Source of the DNA: Rotaria sp. Silwood1
Taxonomy: Eukaryota; Rotifera; Eurotatoria; Philodinida; Philodinidae
Length of the DNA stretch: 64,000 nucleotides
NCBI GenBank assembly: GCA_905250075.1
Contig: CAJNOP010000305.1
Span: forward strand, 62,001 to 126,000
Reading direction: 5' to 3'
The position numbers and the translations under genes were made by a program. The stretch's first letter is position 1, and each line of letters begins with the position of its first letter. The notes below the pieces were generated by a model. The model was not told the DNA's origin. It did no database searches and saw nothing but the letters and a program-made list of their open reading frames with translations. Positions 23,189 to 35,865 of the stretch are shown here, piece by piece.

Positions 23189-24853
23189 CCGAGTGTCCCA
23201 AAAGTAAGGAAAAATAGTATTTTTTTCGATTTCTATCTTACAGATTGTCGGTTAGCTCTGATATTTATACCACATATACTAGGTGTGATAAGTAAAAGAT
23301 TGAGCGTATGAACGATATTTAGATGTAGTAATTGATCCAAGGGCATACAAATACAGTACATGTAAAAAAAGACGGCGCATATTATTGTTTGTTTTCTTGT
23401 AGTACTTATATGTGCGAGGAGAGGCATCTAGGAGACAATTTTTTGGTTCTCTTTACATTTTCTGTAGTTTACATAGCTCTAACTTTTTTCACATTTTCTT
23501 CACCATGAGTAAAAGTTTTTATTTGTCATTACGTGAAAAAATTGAAATTGTGAAATGGTACGCCATTTACCAAAATGCAGCTGAAGTTGCATATCAATTT
23601 CAAAATCGTTTCGATCGAACTCCTCCAACATCAAAGAACATTTTGAGTTTTGTACGAAAGTTTGACGAAACCTGAAGCGTTGAAGATAAACCTTGATCTG
23701 ATCGTCCTAGATCTGTTAGTACTGAGGAGAATAGAGAACGTGTTCGTGCTGCTTTTGAAGAAAGTCCTGCAACTTCAATGAGAAGAGCGTCTTTGGAACT
23801 GAATCTGCCTAAAAGTAGCCTTCAACGAATGATGAAAGAGCTGGGATTGAAGCTGTATTGTCCTCAGTTGCTGCATGCTTTGAACAAAGACGATCCTGAC
23901 AGATGTTGTGAATTTGCCGACATCTTCCTCAACTTGTTAGCTGACGATTCTTCCTTGTTTAATCGAATTATCTGGATCGATGAAGCCATTTTCAAGTTGA
24001 GGGGTCATGTCAATGGACACAATTGCGTTTATTACACTGTAGAAAATCCTATGTTATCATTACTCAAGAAATGAATACCCCAGGCCTCACTGTATGGGCT
24101 AGAATTTGAGTTGGAGGCATCATTGGACCGTTCTTCTTTCATGATAACGTTACTGCAGACAGCTATCTCGAGATGCTCCAAAAAGATATTGTTCCCGCTA
24201 TTGCAAGTGAAATGGATTTAGAAGAGATAGTCTATACGTACGACGGAGCGTCGGCTCATTACGCTCAATCTGTCCAGCACTTTCTGGACAAAACATTTCG
24301 TGACAGGTGGATTGATCGACGTGGATGGATTGACTGGCCGCATGATCTCCAGACCTCACACCGACTGGTTTCTTTTTATGGGCTGTGATCAAGAAGCATG
24401 TATATGTGACGAAACCTTAAAATCTTCAAGCACTAAAAGATGCTGTAATCACTGAAATACAAAGTTTACCGGTGAAATTTTGTCAAAGCGCCTGCCAGTC
24501 AGTACCTGAGAGACTTCAACTTTGCAAAGACTTAAATGGTAAACATATTGAACAATTTTTGTAAAAAACTTCATAATAAGAACCCTCCACAAAGGCATAC
24601 TTTTGTACGTGTTTTTTTCTTAGTCAGAACTTCGAATAAAAGTTTTATTGGAATTCACAAGTTTTTCCTTCTTGTTACTCATTCTGTATTTGAACGCTTT
24701 TGGATCAATTACTACATCTAAATATCATTCATATGCTCAATCTTTTACTTATCACACCTAGTATATGTGGTATAAATGTCAGAGCTAACCGACAATCTGT
24801 AAGATAGAAATCGAAAAAAGTACTATTTTCCCTTACTTTTGGGACACCCGGTG
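23189..24853. mobile_element. Mariner-family transposon with long terminal inverted repeats
   Basis: The right end, read inward, is CACCGGGTGTCCCAAAAGTA, and the left end is CCGAGTGTCCCAAAAGTA, apparently lacking the first two bases. Both sides are bounded by TA (23187-23188 and 24854-24855), the mariner target duplication. The inverted repeats are unusually long, about 152 bp (23189-23340 and 24701-24853), and match almost throughout with a few substitutions. The interior carries a broken transposase. Confidence 0.9.
23505..24564 (+). pseudogene. Mariner transposase, inactivated
   Basis: The N-terminal helix-turn-helix region (REKIEIVKWYAIYQNAAEVA) and linker GRPRSV-like segment are followed by the catalytic domain with the first Asp in WIDEAIF and the second in YDGASAH. 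The third acidic residue lies in the segment after DWP, where a frameshift breaks the normal WPPRSPDL-type motif. In-frame TGA codons occur at 23673, 23694 and about 24107, and the frame shifts near 24050 and 24335. The decayed C-terminus runs to a TAA at 24562. The protein is non-functional, and the copy is a relic. Confidence 0.9.
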
Positions 24854-26213
24854 TACAGTTTTGTAGGTAAAACTTGCGCTATGTTTTAAGACATTATTCA
24901 ACTGAATTTGAATGAGTTTAAGGAAAGAATCATGATCGTTATGTTCAGAACTTCATGGAAACACGTCCAATGTTTCTTTCATATCTGTTCAAAAGTCACT
25001 CAGAAAGTCTAAAATTTTGAATTTATAGGTGTTTTTACATGCCTCTTATGCGATAATAAAAAAGGTAGATCAACATCTTTTGTGTGACATGATTTTTTCA
25101 CTGAGTCACGACTCTTCTCTTAAACTTTGCATACTCCAACGGTCATTGATTTTGTGCGGTAAAGCAAATATGTTATGATAGAAAGCAGTCGTTTTTCAAT
25201 CTTCGAATCTAAATATCAAGTAATATATTCAAATGACAAAAGCGAGATCCCTCATTATTCCCGTGATTTTAAGAAGGATCCTATGAAAAAAAAGTAAAAA
25301 ATGTTTGTATGTATGTCTGTTTGTAGCAAGGTCAATAAAACATTAGAGGAGGCCTATGTTTAGGCGTACCTTCTAAAGTTTCACTACAGGTAATTGATGT
25401 CTGGAAATCTGAATCCGACGTCGGATTTCACATGCGATCTTCTTATTACGCAGAAAGTCGACCAATTAGAAAAAACCTTTTATAAAGATTGACGAAAGTA
25501 AATTGGGGTCGGGGATCCGAATCCATAATCGATTTCTCGAAATTTTGAGTTGAATTTTTTCTGTCAAGGAAAGGATTTTCTGAGGAAATAGCGATACTCC
25601 CTCGACTGGAGGGAGGGTCATATGAAACAAAATGATTTTGTGATCTGGCAATCATAGAGAGAGTAACGTATTCAAATATGTTAGTGTGATTACAGATCCA
25701 GTAATTTGAGTAACATCAAATATATATGAAAGTTTTTCAGGCCGCCACTTTACCGAATTAAGTGTTTTAAGTGTTCGGTTATGAGTTCGTCAAGCTTTAT
25801 TCGACTAGCAGTAGTTTAATAAGTTCTTATTTCTTTTCTTACTAGCTGGTGTGATCAGGAAAAGTTGATGTGTAATTAGCACATTTTTCTGTGATACTAA
25901 TACGCAATCAGTAATTTTTTTGGATGGTATGCGTTCGACCTTATTTGATGAGTTGCACCGTATGAGTTTTATTGTAAATTGTCCGATCTAGATGTGGTTC
26001 TTGAAGTAGATATGTGCCAGAAAAAAATAATGCAGAAAATTGCATTCAGGCAAGAAAACGAATTCAGGCTTCCATCAACATTGGAATAGATGCCGATAAG
26101 TACATGTGAAACTCAAAGCTTAGTTTTAGCCGATCTGACATTATCGATATTTAAGTCTACTTTCGTTATATTTTATTCTGGCTAACTGTTCAATTATTCC
26201 CATATTTTTTCTA
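24854..26213. other. No supported gene; short palindrome at 25412-25427
   Basis: No gene seen. A perfect 16-bp palindrome AATCCGACGTCGGATT lies at 25412-25427, near a TGTATGTATGTC-type simple repeat at about 25305. The patch 25240-25660 looks like an old repeat (GGGTCGGGGATCCGAATC at about 25506), but I cannot define its ends. Confidence 0.4.
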
Positions 26214-27005
26214 GAGTACTGACTCGTGTAACTTTTATATAATCACTGTAACTCGAAGAAGCTAATATATAAAAATATTTGTAAATGAGATCACAAGCTC
26301 ATGGTAAATGTACAATAACCATCTATTGTTCTAATATATTCAAATAATGGAGTGAGTAGCCGCGAGTGGAACTCCGGAGCGATTGCAGCGAACGACTGGT
26401 CACTGATGTTGCAATGACAGTCTAATTTAACTTCAGAAAAGATCTATGTGAAAGCTAAGTTTATTGAGAACACTGCGTTAAGATTCCCTTAATCAGGAAT
26501 TCTAATAAAACGCTGATCTTTCAGCTCGATAATTACGTTGAAGAAATGAGGAATAGCTCGTAACAAAGTACAGATTCGTGACTGCCCATTGAAAGTTCTC
26601 ATGTTGTAAATCTAACAATTTTTTGAAGTAAGAGCAGCCTGGAATTTGATAGGGTATAAATCAAAAAGAATGATATTAAGGGAGAGTAACACTACACGTA
26701 GCAGTGACTAACCGCTGTATTGGAAAGTTCTCTGATGGAAGGTGTTAAGGTTTTAGGATTTCACGGAAAAATGTCAGTGGTCTAGATCTGATAGGCTTCA
26801 ATAGAGACCAGAAGTGGCAAAAAGTCGAAAAAATATTTTCAAGTTAAGTATGAAAACAGTTTTTCTGTACGGGCACAATATCTGAATAGTACATCAGACG
26901 GAAACTATTACTGAAAGGATTTATATTCACTCTAACGAAGAAAAATTGAATGAAATAAAATGAGTTTTTCTGTTGGTATCTGTCCTTTTTGGTTTAGAAA
27001 CTGTA
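26214..27005. repeat. Diverged dispersed repeat, copy A
   Basis: This stretch aligns in the same order with 27770-29045. Both begin GACTCGTG, share an AAAGATCTATGT block followed by GAGAA..C and AATAAAAC, and end with GAATGAAATAAAA followed by a GTTTTTCTGTTGGTAT-type block. Copies are old and have many substitutions. There is no coding capacity. The family is not recognised. Confidence 0.6.
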
Positions 27006-27769
27006 TTTTCTTAACTATATTGTCAGCTAATACAGTAAATGTTGGTTTTAGATTATGTTTAAACGTGTGACAAAGAAGAAAATGAAGGTAAATAGTTCGA
27101 CTTTTTCCAATTTTATGAAAATTATTCTGAATTAAGTAACTTTTTTTGACGTTACCACGGAGCGGTTTTGGCTATTCATGAATTAAGCGCAAAGGATAGG
27201 AGTGAATATGCTACTGCAATCAGTCCTATTTGATAACTATAAGAGAGCCCCGCTAATTTGTACGCGTTCTTCCTATTATCATTTGAACAGACAGCGAAGC
27301 CATTTGTTGTGCATAGATAGCTCTTAGTATGCCTTCAAAAATTGCAAAGACACGCAGATTGAAAATGCTTATACAACATTTTTCAAATCTTTAAGAGATC
27401 GAAGTGTTTCGCATCTTGAAATCCCATATGTTTGGTATAGAAGTACCGTTGCATTCTTATTAAGAGATGCTTCCTGTTGCAAATCCCCATATCTTTGCAG
27501 CTTTCAAAGGCTTAGTAAAAGCCATCTATGTACGAAGAAATAATGAAGAAAAGGGATTAATATTAACTGGATTTTCCTATAATTTTCAAACACGACTGAT
27601 TCCGCTAACGTATGTATCTCCGTTTTTTCATATGGTTAAATCTATGATTGGAGGAAATGTATCCATAGATAGATGAAGGTCTTAAACTGAAATGTGGCAA
27701 TAAATTGTAATGTATTATTATTATTATTATTATGAAAAAATCATATTGTTAACCTGGTATATGTTTTCA
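27006..27769. other. Spacer between repeat copies, with (TTA)n microsatellite
   Basis: No supported gene. A short open frame at 27467-27676 has no recognisable domain. A TTA microsatellite lies at 27713-27732. Confidence 0.4.
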
Positions 27770-29045
27770 GGAGTTCTGACTCGTGGAATTTTAAGCTGCT
27801 CTAACTCGAGGACAGTAATATAAAAAGATATATATTTGAATGATGTCATATCTTTCATAGTAAATGGACGCTAAATAACTATTGCTTAACACATTCAGCA
27901 CGATGCGACCCACCGGTGGGTCTCAGTGTGATCAATCGTCGTGGTCAGATCGTCTCCAATGTGATAAATTCTTTTAAAAATCATTCAAATAGTCTGTCTT
28001 GTGGAGTTTTTAATGCACTTTCCGATGATATATCTGAAAGCTAATTTTAATCTTATTATAATGGAGAAAAACAAGACTTATTGAAGATTTGCATTAGCAC
28101 ATGAATACTTGTTGAAATTCAGACCTGTTCCAAGATGTGTTTTACATAAAAAGTACACCATCCTGTAGAGCGTCTTTTTTCTATTGAATGATATATGTTG
28201 AAAAAGAATTCATGTAATAATGGAAATGAGGTGCAGCAAGGGATAAGTAGAAATACACATCTGTTTAACATGAAAAAGCGGGTAATTTTCACGAGAAAAT
28301 TTTGTTAGAATTCAGAACATCAGTTTAAGAAGCTGATTTTTCCTGGGAATAGACAATGAACTAAGGACTAGTTCATGTATTGGATTGAATCGTGTTCAAT
28401 GTGTTAAGTGAACTGTAGTAAATGAAACGACTACTCATAAGTGGCTTCCCAGAGGGGCGTCGAAGAACAACTATTCGCTCATATTGCAAGCATACTGTAG
28501 ACTCACCTCACAAAAGATCTATGTAACAGCTAGATTTTTTTGAGAATACGGCACTAATATCTCCTTATTTGGGGGATTTCAATAAAACTGTGGTTTTCCA
28601 GCTAGACAATGAATATGAAGAAATCAGGAATAGTTCACAACAAAGCTTCGATCTAGACGATTAGATAGAGTGTAACTAAAAAAGGGACGATCATATGGAG
28701 AAATAGAATTAAACATAGCAGCGGCTAACCACGAGTAGTGCTCCGGAGAGGCGTCGATGAGCAACTAGCCGCTGCGATGGCAAATCTCCTGCAGAACCAC
28801 TTCTGATTGTCTGGATTCATCGGATAAACATCAACAATCGAGATCTAATGGATTTGAATAGGAACTAACGGAGGTAAAAAATTGAAAAAATGTTTTGAAA
28901 TAAAGCGTGAGAAGGGCTTCTCTGTACGCACACAATATTGGAATAACACATTTGACGAAAAACATCACTAAAAGAATTCATAGTCGCTGTATTGGAAGTA
29001 GATACGAATGAAATAAAAATAAGTTTTTTTGTTGGTATATGTTCT
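27770..29045. repeat. Diverged dispersed repeat, copy B (with nested insertion)
   Basis: This is the second copy of the repeat at 26214-27005, longer because a 514-bp piggyBac-like element (27890-28403) is nested in it. A motif of the type CTCCGGAGAGGCGTCGATGA occurs at about 28750 and in diverged form at 28450 and 26368, so the repeat also has internal duplication. Confidence 0.6.
27890..28403. mobile_element. PiggyBac-like MITE flanked by TTAA
   Basis: The element starts CACATTCAGCACGAT and ends with the inverse of CACATTGAACACGAT, and is flanked on both sides by TTAA (27886-27889 and 28404-28407), the piggyBac target duplication. Just inside the left end is a palindrome GACCCACCGGTGGGTC, a feature common near piggyBac ends. 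It is 514 bp long with no open frame, hence non-autonomous. Confidence 0.85.
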
Positions 29046-30982
29046 TGTCTGTGTTCATTCATGTGTCGGAATGTATACGGATATATTCAGATTACCTGTC
29101 TAGTCTGACGCCTACCTGGAGTGAAAGCTTCTTGCAAGTACGATATTCCGATTACAGACCAGATCTAATATGATTAATCTTAAGCTAGGAGTTTAGCTAA
29201 GCTCCTATTTTTTTAGCGGACACTCTAATAAACAACATTGTCGGCAGGTGTGCTAGCAAGCATAAGGATTTCCAGCAGATTTTTCAAAGAGTATGAGGCG
29301 TTTTCACAATAGTGTCGCAAATGCTTTTTGCTTCGTGACATCTCAGAAAATTGAATACAATCTCTATTTTCGAATGCTTGTGGATACTGCTACTGTAGTT
29401 TAGTTCCTTAGATTTCGGTTTAGTGTCAATGTGTTGGTATCAATTTGATGAGATGAATTTATGACAAAAATCATCACACGGATCCGCATACTATTGTGTA
29501 CAACGAGATTGACGTCAATATCAACGTACACAAACCTACCCACCCATTTGAAGCGGTAGAGTCTAGCTTTGTTGAAGACTGCTAAGCAGTATATAACACC
29601 AAAACAGCCAAATATTGAGTCGAAAGTCAAGCGAGTCACATGGACGAGCACTACTTGCAGAATAATTCGAATTCGTGGCATATTCACTTTCTTGAATTAA
29701 CGTACAAATGATTTCGAAGTTGGTTCTGATCAAAATCACTTATTGAAGAAAAATGATTTACACTCAATTTTGTCGCTATACGCAGTGTTTACAAATCCCA
29801 AGCGACAGTTGTAAAAATAATCTATGCATTATAATTTGTCTCGTTAGACAAAAGATGCAGATAAAAATGCAAGTTATATCCTAGAAAAGGGTTTTTTTCG
29901 CTGTATAGGGTCGATAATTTAAAAAGAAAAAGAAAGAAAAAAAAATGAATATGTTTTTGCATTGCTTTTGATATCCCGAAGAGTTAAAATTAATTGTGTC
30001 ACTCGTACTACTATTTTCACTTTTACTGTTCAAGGTGAATCATAAATATTTTTACAATTCTGAGACCTCCTATCTAGCAGCTATAAACGGTTAGCTTGAT
30101 TGCTAAATAGTAGTTAAAATTCATTGTAATAAAAGAAAACTATTTGAGAATGGGATTATCATTCGTTTGTTCTTCTACAGAAGTCAATTGTATTTCTGTG
30201 TTATAGCCAATTGTAGACGATCCTAAGTATCTAGATTATAAATTGCTGTTTCATGTCAGGTCTTATATCAGTCGTTATATTATAATAGTTAGAAATACAA
30301 ACTATTTAGTTGTTTCTTCTTTACAAACGCTCTGTGAAATAGCTGTAATATCGGTTTTGAATCGTAGAACGATGAGTTTACTCTTTTTTGAGTAGAAAGA
30401 AACGATTACTTGATTATTTTGAATCATCCTTTATGTTTTGTGCTCTTTCTCATGAATCTGTGTAAAAGATCAAATTTTATGTTACGTCATTCTTCTTTAA
30501 TTTTAGCGTTACGCATTTTATGATCTTCTTTGTATAGACTGATTGAATCGTGTAGATCAATCAAAAGTTCAACATGAAATTAAAGCTTTATGTATAGAAT
30601 ACATAGTATCATCATCAAAGTTCACAAGAACTGAACACGAAGTGAAGTCCAATTTATTCAACTGTTTTCTTTCAGCTGTGGGTAAAAATTAATGATGTAT
30701 TATCAAAAAACATACAGTTTGTTCAATTACTAATGGACTGTCTTTACATCGTTCATTAGGTGTACAATAAATTGATAATATGGCTGAACGAACATTCAAA
30801 CGAAGGTAAGTTGTCTACATTCTCTACATTCAGTGTAGCTTTGTATTCTGGACGAAAAAAAGAAGTCGATTGACTCCTAAAAATCCTTGTGTTGTAGTTT
30901 TCTTACAAGAATATCTTCTTTTTGAACGTAATAGAAAATTTCTGAGTCGAGACGAAAATTAATGTTTATGCTTATCTTTTTA
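29046..30982. other. No supported gene
   Basis: No recognisable gene on either strand. A hairpin followed by T7 (TAGGAG...CTCCTA, about 29188-29216) is the only notable structure. An ATG followed by GTAAGT at about 30780-30812 could be a first exon, but nothing downstream continues it. Confidence 0.4.
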
Positions 30983-31894
30983 TTAATACTTTTGGTTCTC
31001 TTTTACAGAAACACGAGTTTTAGTAATCGAAGACAAGTAATTATCCACGCTGCTGAAAGCAAATGTTGGATATTCAGTGGCGAATTTAACTTTTAACAAA
31101 CCGCCTACAAGTGGACGTTTTGCGATTTGTTTCAATGTAGCTGAGTCGACAGGCTCAACATTTATTAATTCAGGACCATGAAAATATGAAAGTGTTCGTG
31201 TCGCCAGCTCCACTCGACTCATGTAATCAGTGCTGGCCAGATGATAGATACCTGTCTTTTTGTCACTAAGCAAACAAAACATGGCTCGAGCAATATCATG
31301 CGCGTGAATTGGAGTCGCAAATTGATCGTAAGGAAGTTTTAAAAAAAGTACTTGTTTCTGCTGATGGTATTGCTGAATGATCCGAGCAACGAAATTTTTG
31401 CCACGTGCTTCATCTCCGTAAATATTCGTGACACGGAGAACTAAAGAATCAATTATAGAATTAAGTACAAGTTGTTCGGCGAGATGTTTGTGTTTTCCAT
31501 ACACATTGATTGGATTCGGTGTATCATTCTCCTTATACGGACCAGCATCGCCGTTGAACACATAGTCTGTTGAGATATATACCATTCGAGCACCACATCT
31601 GATGGCGAGTTCACAGACATGCTGAGTACTTTTGAACGTATGTTCATAACTTTCTTCTTCGTGTGTTTCACAATAATCAACATCGGTCAATGCTGCGCAA
31701 TGCACAATCACATTAGGTCCAAAAGATACGACATCGAAGTTCTTATTATTTTGTGGCTCTAATGTGTTGTAGTAACAGGTAGTATCCGTTGCGTAATTAC
31801 AATGGGAGCCTTCGACTGTCCAACCTCTTTGTCTGAAATGTGTTAGACAGTGACTTCCAACAAGACCTGAAGCACCAATAACAAAAATTTTCAT
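30983..31894 (-). CDS. RmlD-type dTDP-4-dehydrorhamnose reductase-like protein
   Basis: An intronless short-chain dehydrogenase of the extended RmlD family, 303 residues from the second Met (31894), or 306 from 31903. The Met at 31894 gives the usual start MKIFVIGASG. The NAD(P)-binding motif GASGLVG is at the N-terminus, the catalytic STD is at residues 111-113 and YGKHK (Tyr135, Lys139 in the 306-residue numbering) follows. The family reduces 4-keto-deoxysugar nucleotides to deoxysugars; a eukaryotic branch (MAT2B) instead regulates methionine adenosyltransferase. The intact catalytic triad favours enzyme function. The stop codon overlaps an AATAAA on the minus strand. Lack of introns and strong bacterial character suggest transfer (inference). 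A glycosyltransferase on the same strand begins 3 kb upstream. Confidence 0.85.
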   Translation of the reverse strand: MKIFVIGASGLVGSHCLTHFRQRGWTVEGSHCNYATDTTCYYNTLEPQNNKNFDVVSFGPNVIVHCAALTDVDYCETHEEESYEHTFKSTQHVCELAIRCGARMVYISTDYVFNGDAGPYKENDTPNPINVYGKHKHLAEQLVLNSIIDSLVLRVTNIYGDEARGKNFVARIIQQYHQQKQVLFLKLPYDQFATPIHAHDIARAMFCLLSDKKTGIYHLASTDYMSRVELATRTLSYFHGPELINVEPVDSATLKQIAKRPLVGGLLKVKFATEYPTFAFSSVDNYLSSITKTRVSVKENQKY

Positions 31895-31903
31895 CAAATG
31901 CAC

Positions 31904-34732
31904 TTTATATAGATAGGATATCAGTAACGTAATAATGTAGCACTGATAAAATTATCTAGAATGAACAATATTAAAAACGACTTCCCGATCCCTAAGTTTG
32001 CTAATGATAATAGCTTTCCTACAGTCGCGGCTATTGATCGATGAAAGCAATGCGAAATAGTGATATCAGAACTTCAGACTCTTTTGAGGTTCTGAAATTA
32101 TCGAAGCAGAATTGTAACCGATAATGGGAAACAGTTGATCGGATCGGGAACTCCTTATCGATCAATGCAGACACGTTTATCTTTACTCACTGGTCTTGAC
32201 TTTTGCAGTTTTTACATGCCTTTTTGGAAAACTAGAATATAAAAGTGTTCTTTTGGCAAATCAAATAGTTTTTACCGATGTCAGAGACTAGAATAGAAAA
32301 ACATGGATCAGACTATTCTAATTATTACACGAAAACTCACTATAGTATGTTTAATACGTTGACAGTTACAGTGCTGTAAATAGCGCGTAAAGCTCTAAAT
32401 TACGACCATATATGAGAGGTAAATTAACTTTCTAGTAGGCACAGTATTACAATGGTATGTCACCGTGTCGCATATGGCACAACGCATACACAATTTATAA
32501 TGTTAATTATATATGTCGTAAAACGGTCGTAGTCTCGATGGATATATGGTAACATAAACTGAGGTTCAGGACCACGATTACTAGTAAATCATCGTATGTG
32601 ATCGTAAGAAAACAAAAACTACTGCCTTAAGTAAAGTTTTGCTTCTTTATTCTTAAACTTATACCCATTATGACAACACGTTTATACCTACGCTCGTATT
32701 CCTAAACACTTTAGCAGGTTTGCTGCATGTTGTATTGAATGGTGTCTGACAGATAATTATAGCGGATTAATTGGTCGAATCAACACAATGTATTCTATTC
32801 AATTGAATGAGAGTATTTGGGTGCGAGCGAGATTGGTTTAAATAAATATTCTATCTTGTCCTGAAGTTCACGTTCACACCCTAATATTTAGAGGCGCAAA
32901 CACTCTGAAGGACTTTTGTACAAATATCCGAATAGTTTTGGACATGATGACGTATATGTTCATCGTTATTTACGTCTTTATTCACTGTAATGAAGTGATC
33001 TCTGAATCGTCTAGATATCACGATAGAAGTTAATAAAGTTGTATATATTTCTCGTAATTAAAGATGTAAGCCTTACGACTTAGTTGCTGTGATAAGTCAA
33101 AAATAAGTATTCAATTTTCAAAAACTTGGATTTTTGAATCAATCTTTGGTAATTTTATCTAAAAACCGATTAGCAGCGCATTAAATCCGTCTTTTCAGCT
33201 GAAAATCAGATTTCAACAAGTTCGATAAAAATATACCTAATTTCAACCGATTTAGTTAGGATTTTCTTTACTTTTAAGTAGTTTTTTGATAGCTTGTAGA
33301 AGTGTACGCCCTGTCATGATATTTCATCATATAAATAGTAACGAATATATAAGACTAAGAAGATTGCATAGTTGAAGGTATCTAATTTTACTGAATTGAA
33401 AGCCCATTCTCAATCGATTTCAAATCAAGTCTTTAATCCAAATCAAATAAAAGTCAATCCCAAGGTTCTGCATTCGTTGCACTCTTACTGCCAATCTCAA
33501 CCTCACTGGCATCTTACTTCACCATAGCTCTAGTTTTCAAGAATTTACTTCAGTAAAATAACTTTAAAAATAGAAGTCAGGGCCATATACAGATCTCTCA
33601 CGGAAAGATACATCAAACCATATTAAATATGATTTGTTTATGAAACAATTACCTCTTATATATGTCTTGACTACTTACTAATCATTCAATAATAAAGTAC
33701 GATCTTGCATATTTCATTACTTCAAAACGTCAAGTTGCTCGAAATGTTATTATAGTGTAGTCGATACAGTAACGATTGTTTTAGACTCTTAAAAGTATAG
33801 AACTCTCAGTCTTTGATTTCGATCTCACGAAAATATAGAGATAACTTTGTAAAGTATATTGTTTTCATCTAAATCTCTTAGAGACGTCTAAGGAAGAAAT
33901 CTATAGCTTTTAAGAATAACTTAATATTTAGTTTTCGGAATAATCAAGTACGAAAAACTACACTTTATTTTTGAGCCTCTTCAGGAAATACAGTATCCAA
34001 AAGAAAGATTTGTTAGGATTGTGCAAAACATCGTTTTTGAAGGCTTGTGATATTTATCGCCAAAAGTATTTTTAGCCTATCTTCCTCAACACAAAGGCAT
34101 TCTCAATTTTTTTCTGAACTATTTGAAATTTAAAGGTTTTCAAATGCTAAAAATTCCGTTAAAGCTGGCGATCATTTTTGCATTTCTGTTTGATATCCTA
34201 AAACGTTACCTCAAATGAAAATTGAACGTTTTTTTTAACCGAATCTAATTTCAAGAAATTTTTGATAAAACGGATAAACTAAATATACTAGCGTATCAAG
34301 ATATATATATATAACTTTTTCACTAGAAGTGTCTATAAGGTAACTGTCAGTATAACCTCATTTGTCAATAACAGTGCTTTGAACATATGGTTCTTATATC
34401 CTCAGATCTCAATCATTGAAAACTTTTGCTTGGCTACGTAGATGCACCATAAGCACGAGAAACTTTCGGTGGGACTCTCCAATAATCATATTTGACCATC
34501 AGAAAAATCTTGAAACTCAGTAACAAAATACATACACGAATAGCTATAATTGGACTTATTTTCAAGAAGAGTTAAGAACGAATAGTTGAAGGATGTCACT
34601 CGAACCTCTACTTCAGTCTTACATGCTGGCTCATCTTCACTATTATTCTGAAAGTAGTTATGACGCTTAAATGCTGACAAACCAGTACAAGGAAAACCGC
34701 TAATTCGATGTTCATGTAATATTATCGTATCC
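31904..34732. other. No supported gene
   Basis: About 2.8 kb of AT-rich DNA without a recognisable coding segment or repeat. A short minus-strand frame at 34486-34680 has no known domain. Confidence 0.45.
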
Positions 34733-34738
34733 TTTATT
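34733..34738 (-). promoter_or_regulatory. Poly(A) signal of the glycosyltransferase gene
   Basis: AATAAA on the minus strand, about 70 bases beyond the stop codon of the glycosyltransferase. Confidence 0.45.
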
Positions 34739-34808
34739 TAATGGAGTCCGTTCATAGCAGTTTTTGGCACGAGTATTTCATACTGAAAACAAAAAAAGGC
34801 CATTTGGC

Positions 34809-35717
34809 TTAGTCAGGATACCATAATGGCCCATTTTTAGCGCATGATTTTCCCATTTCAACGAGATGCTCGATTGTAGCTCGATTGCTATGATAATAAT
34901 CTAACTTTTTTGCAGCAATATGTGCGCGTATTACTTCAAACAAATCGTAGTCTGATGTTTTGGATCCTTGAAAATTTGCTGGAAAATCCCATTGTCCACG
35001 ATATCGGAAACCTCGAAAAACCTTCATATTCCATGACCAAGAAGAATGCAATATATTACCTCCAAAAGGTCGAAGCCAATTGTTGACCCGGTCTTGTGGG
35101 ACTATCATGGGTGGATATGGATTACCTCCACTGTGACAATAGTACCCTTTAGTCCATGCGAAAACGACCGATGGAAAATGTGTAAAAATCGATAAAAATT
35201 CATTCAGATGTTCCGGAGACCAGGTATCGTCATCATCGAGATTCGTCACATATATATTGCACTTCGATCTACAGCTATTGTGATGCTGCTCAGCACGCTC
35301 TAATGCATTGTTCATCGCTGTAACGCCACCACTTTCCCACAACTGAATGCCCGTTAGATTACCTCGTTCTCCAGGTTCTGGTAAATTGTACAAAAATAAT
35401 TTTGATGGCGGTATATTCGTGAAAAGTGAGCGAAATTCTCTGTCATTCTCGTACTTGTCTCCAGTAACAAACAGTTGCCAGTTGGAGTATGATTGAGAAA
35501 GTATTGATCTAACGGCTTTCTTTATGTAGTAAGCTGATTGACCATTTTTCCGCATATAAGATGACATGATAATAATAAACAAATAATCATGACTAGTTTC
35601 TAAAGTTGCAGCATTGCTGACACCCAAACTTCTCGATTGATATAAATAGTTCAAATAAGGCACAATCAAAATGACTATCGCACAGATGATGAATACCGTG
35701 GCAACAGATTTCTTCAT
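34809..35717 (-). CDS. GT-A fold glycosyltransferase, type II membrane protein
   Basis: An intronless frame of 302 residues. A short basic N-terminus (MKKS) is followed by a hydrophobic segment at about residues 5-25, giving the single-anchor topology of Golgi glycosyltransferases, with the catalytic part in the lumen. The catalytic domain starts with FIIIMSSYMRKNGQSAYYIKKA, like the first strand and helix of family 2 enzymes, and has an aspartate cluster NLDDDDTW at 160-166, the expected metal/nucleotide-sugar motif. Later SDYDLFEVI may supply the catalytic base region. Donor and acceptor cannot be read from sequence. Intronless structure and proximity to a sugar-nucleotide reductase suggest a role in glycan modification (inference). 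Confidence 0.75.
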   Translation of the reverse strand: MKKSVATVFIICAIVILIVPYLNYLYQSRSLGVSNAATLETSHDYLFIIIMSSYMRKNGQSAYYIKKAVRSILSQSYSNWQLFVTGDKYENDREFRSLFTNIPPSKLFLYNLPEPGERGNLTGIQLWESGGVTAMNNALERAEQHHNSCRSKCNIYVTNLDDDDTWSPEHLNEFLSIFTHFPSVVFAWTKGYYCHSGGNPYPPMIVPQDRVNNWLRPFGGNILHSSWSWNMKVFRGFRYRGQWDFPANFQGSKTSDYDLFEVIRAHIAAKKLDYYHSNRATIEHLVEMGKSCAKNGPLWYPD

Positions 35718-35865
35718 TGAGAAGTAGTCTTAAGGAAGAGGAATGATGATCGAATTATATGGGCATATCATAGTTGTTCATGCTGCAATAACAAAATTCA
35801 TCACAGGGTTTACATCCGTTTTTTGTAGGATGCGCAAAATGCAGAAAGAAAAGACTCACTAATGT

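Noticed and set aside
29188..29218. Hairpin followed by a T run resembling a bacterial terminator
   Set aside because: The window is eukaryotic and no gene ends there.
29400..29687. 95-residue minus-strand frame
   Set aside because: No known domain and composition typical of chance frames.
30780..30812. ATG exon followed by GTAAGT
   Set aside because: No continuing exon on the plus strand; the next sequence is the antisense of the reductase gene.
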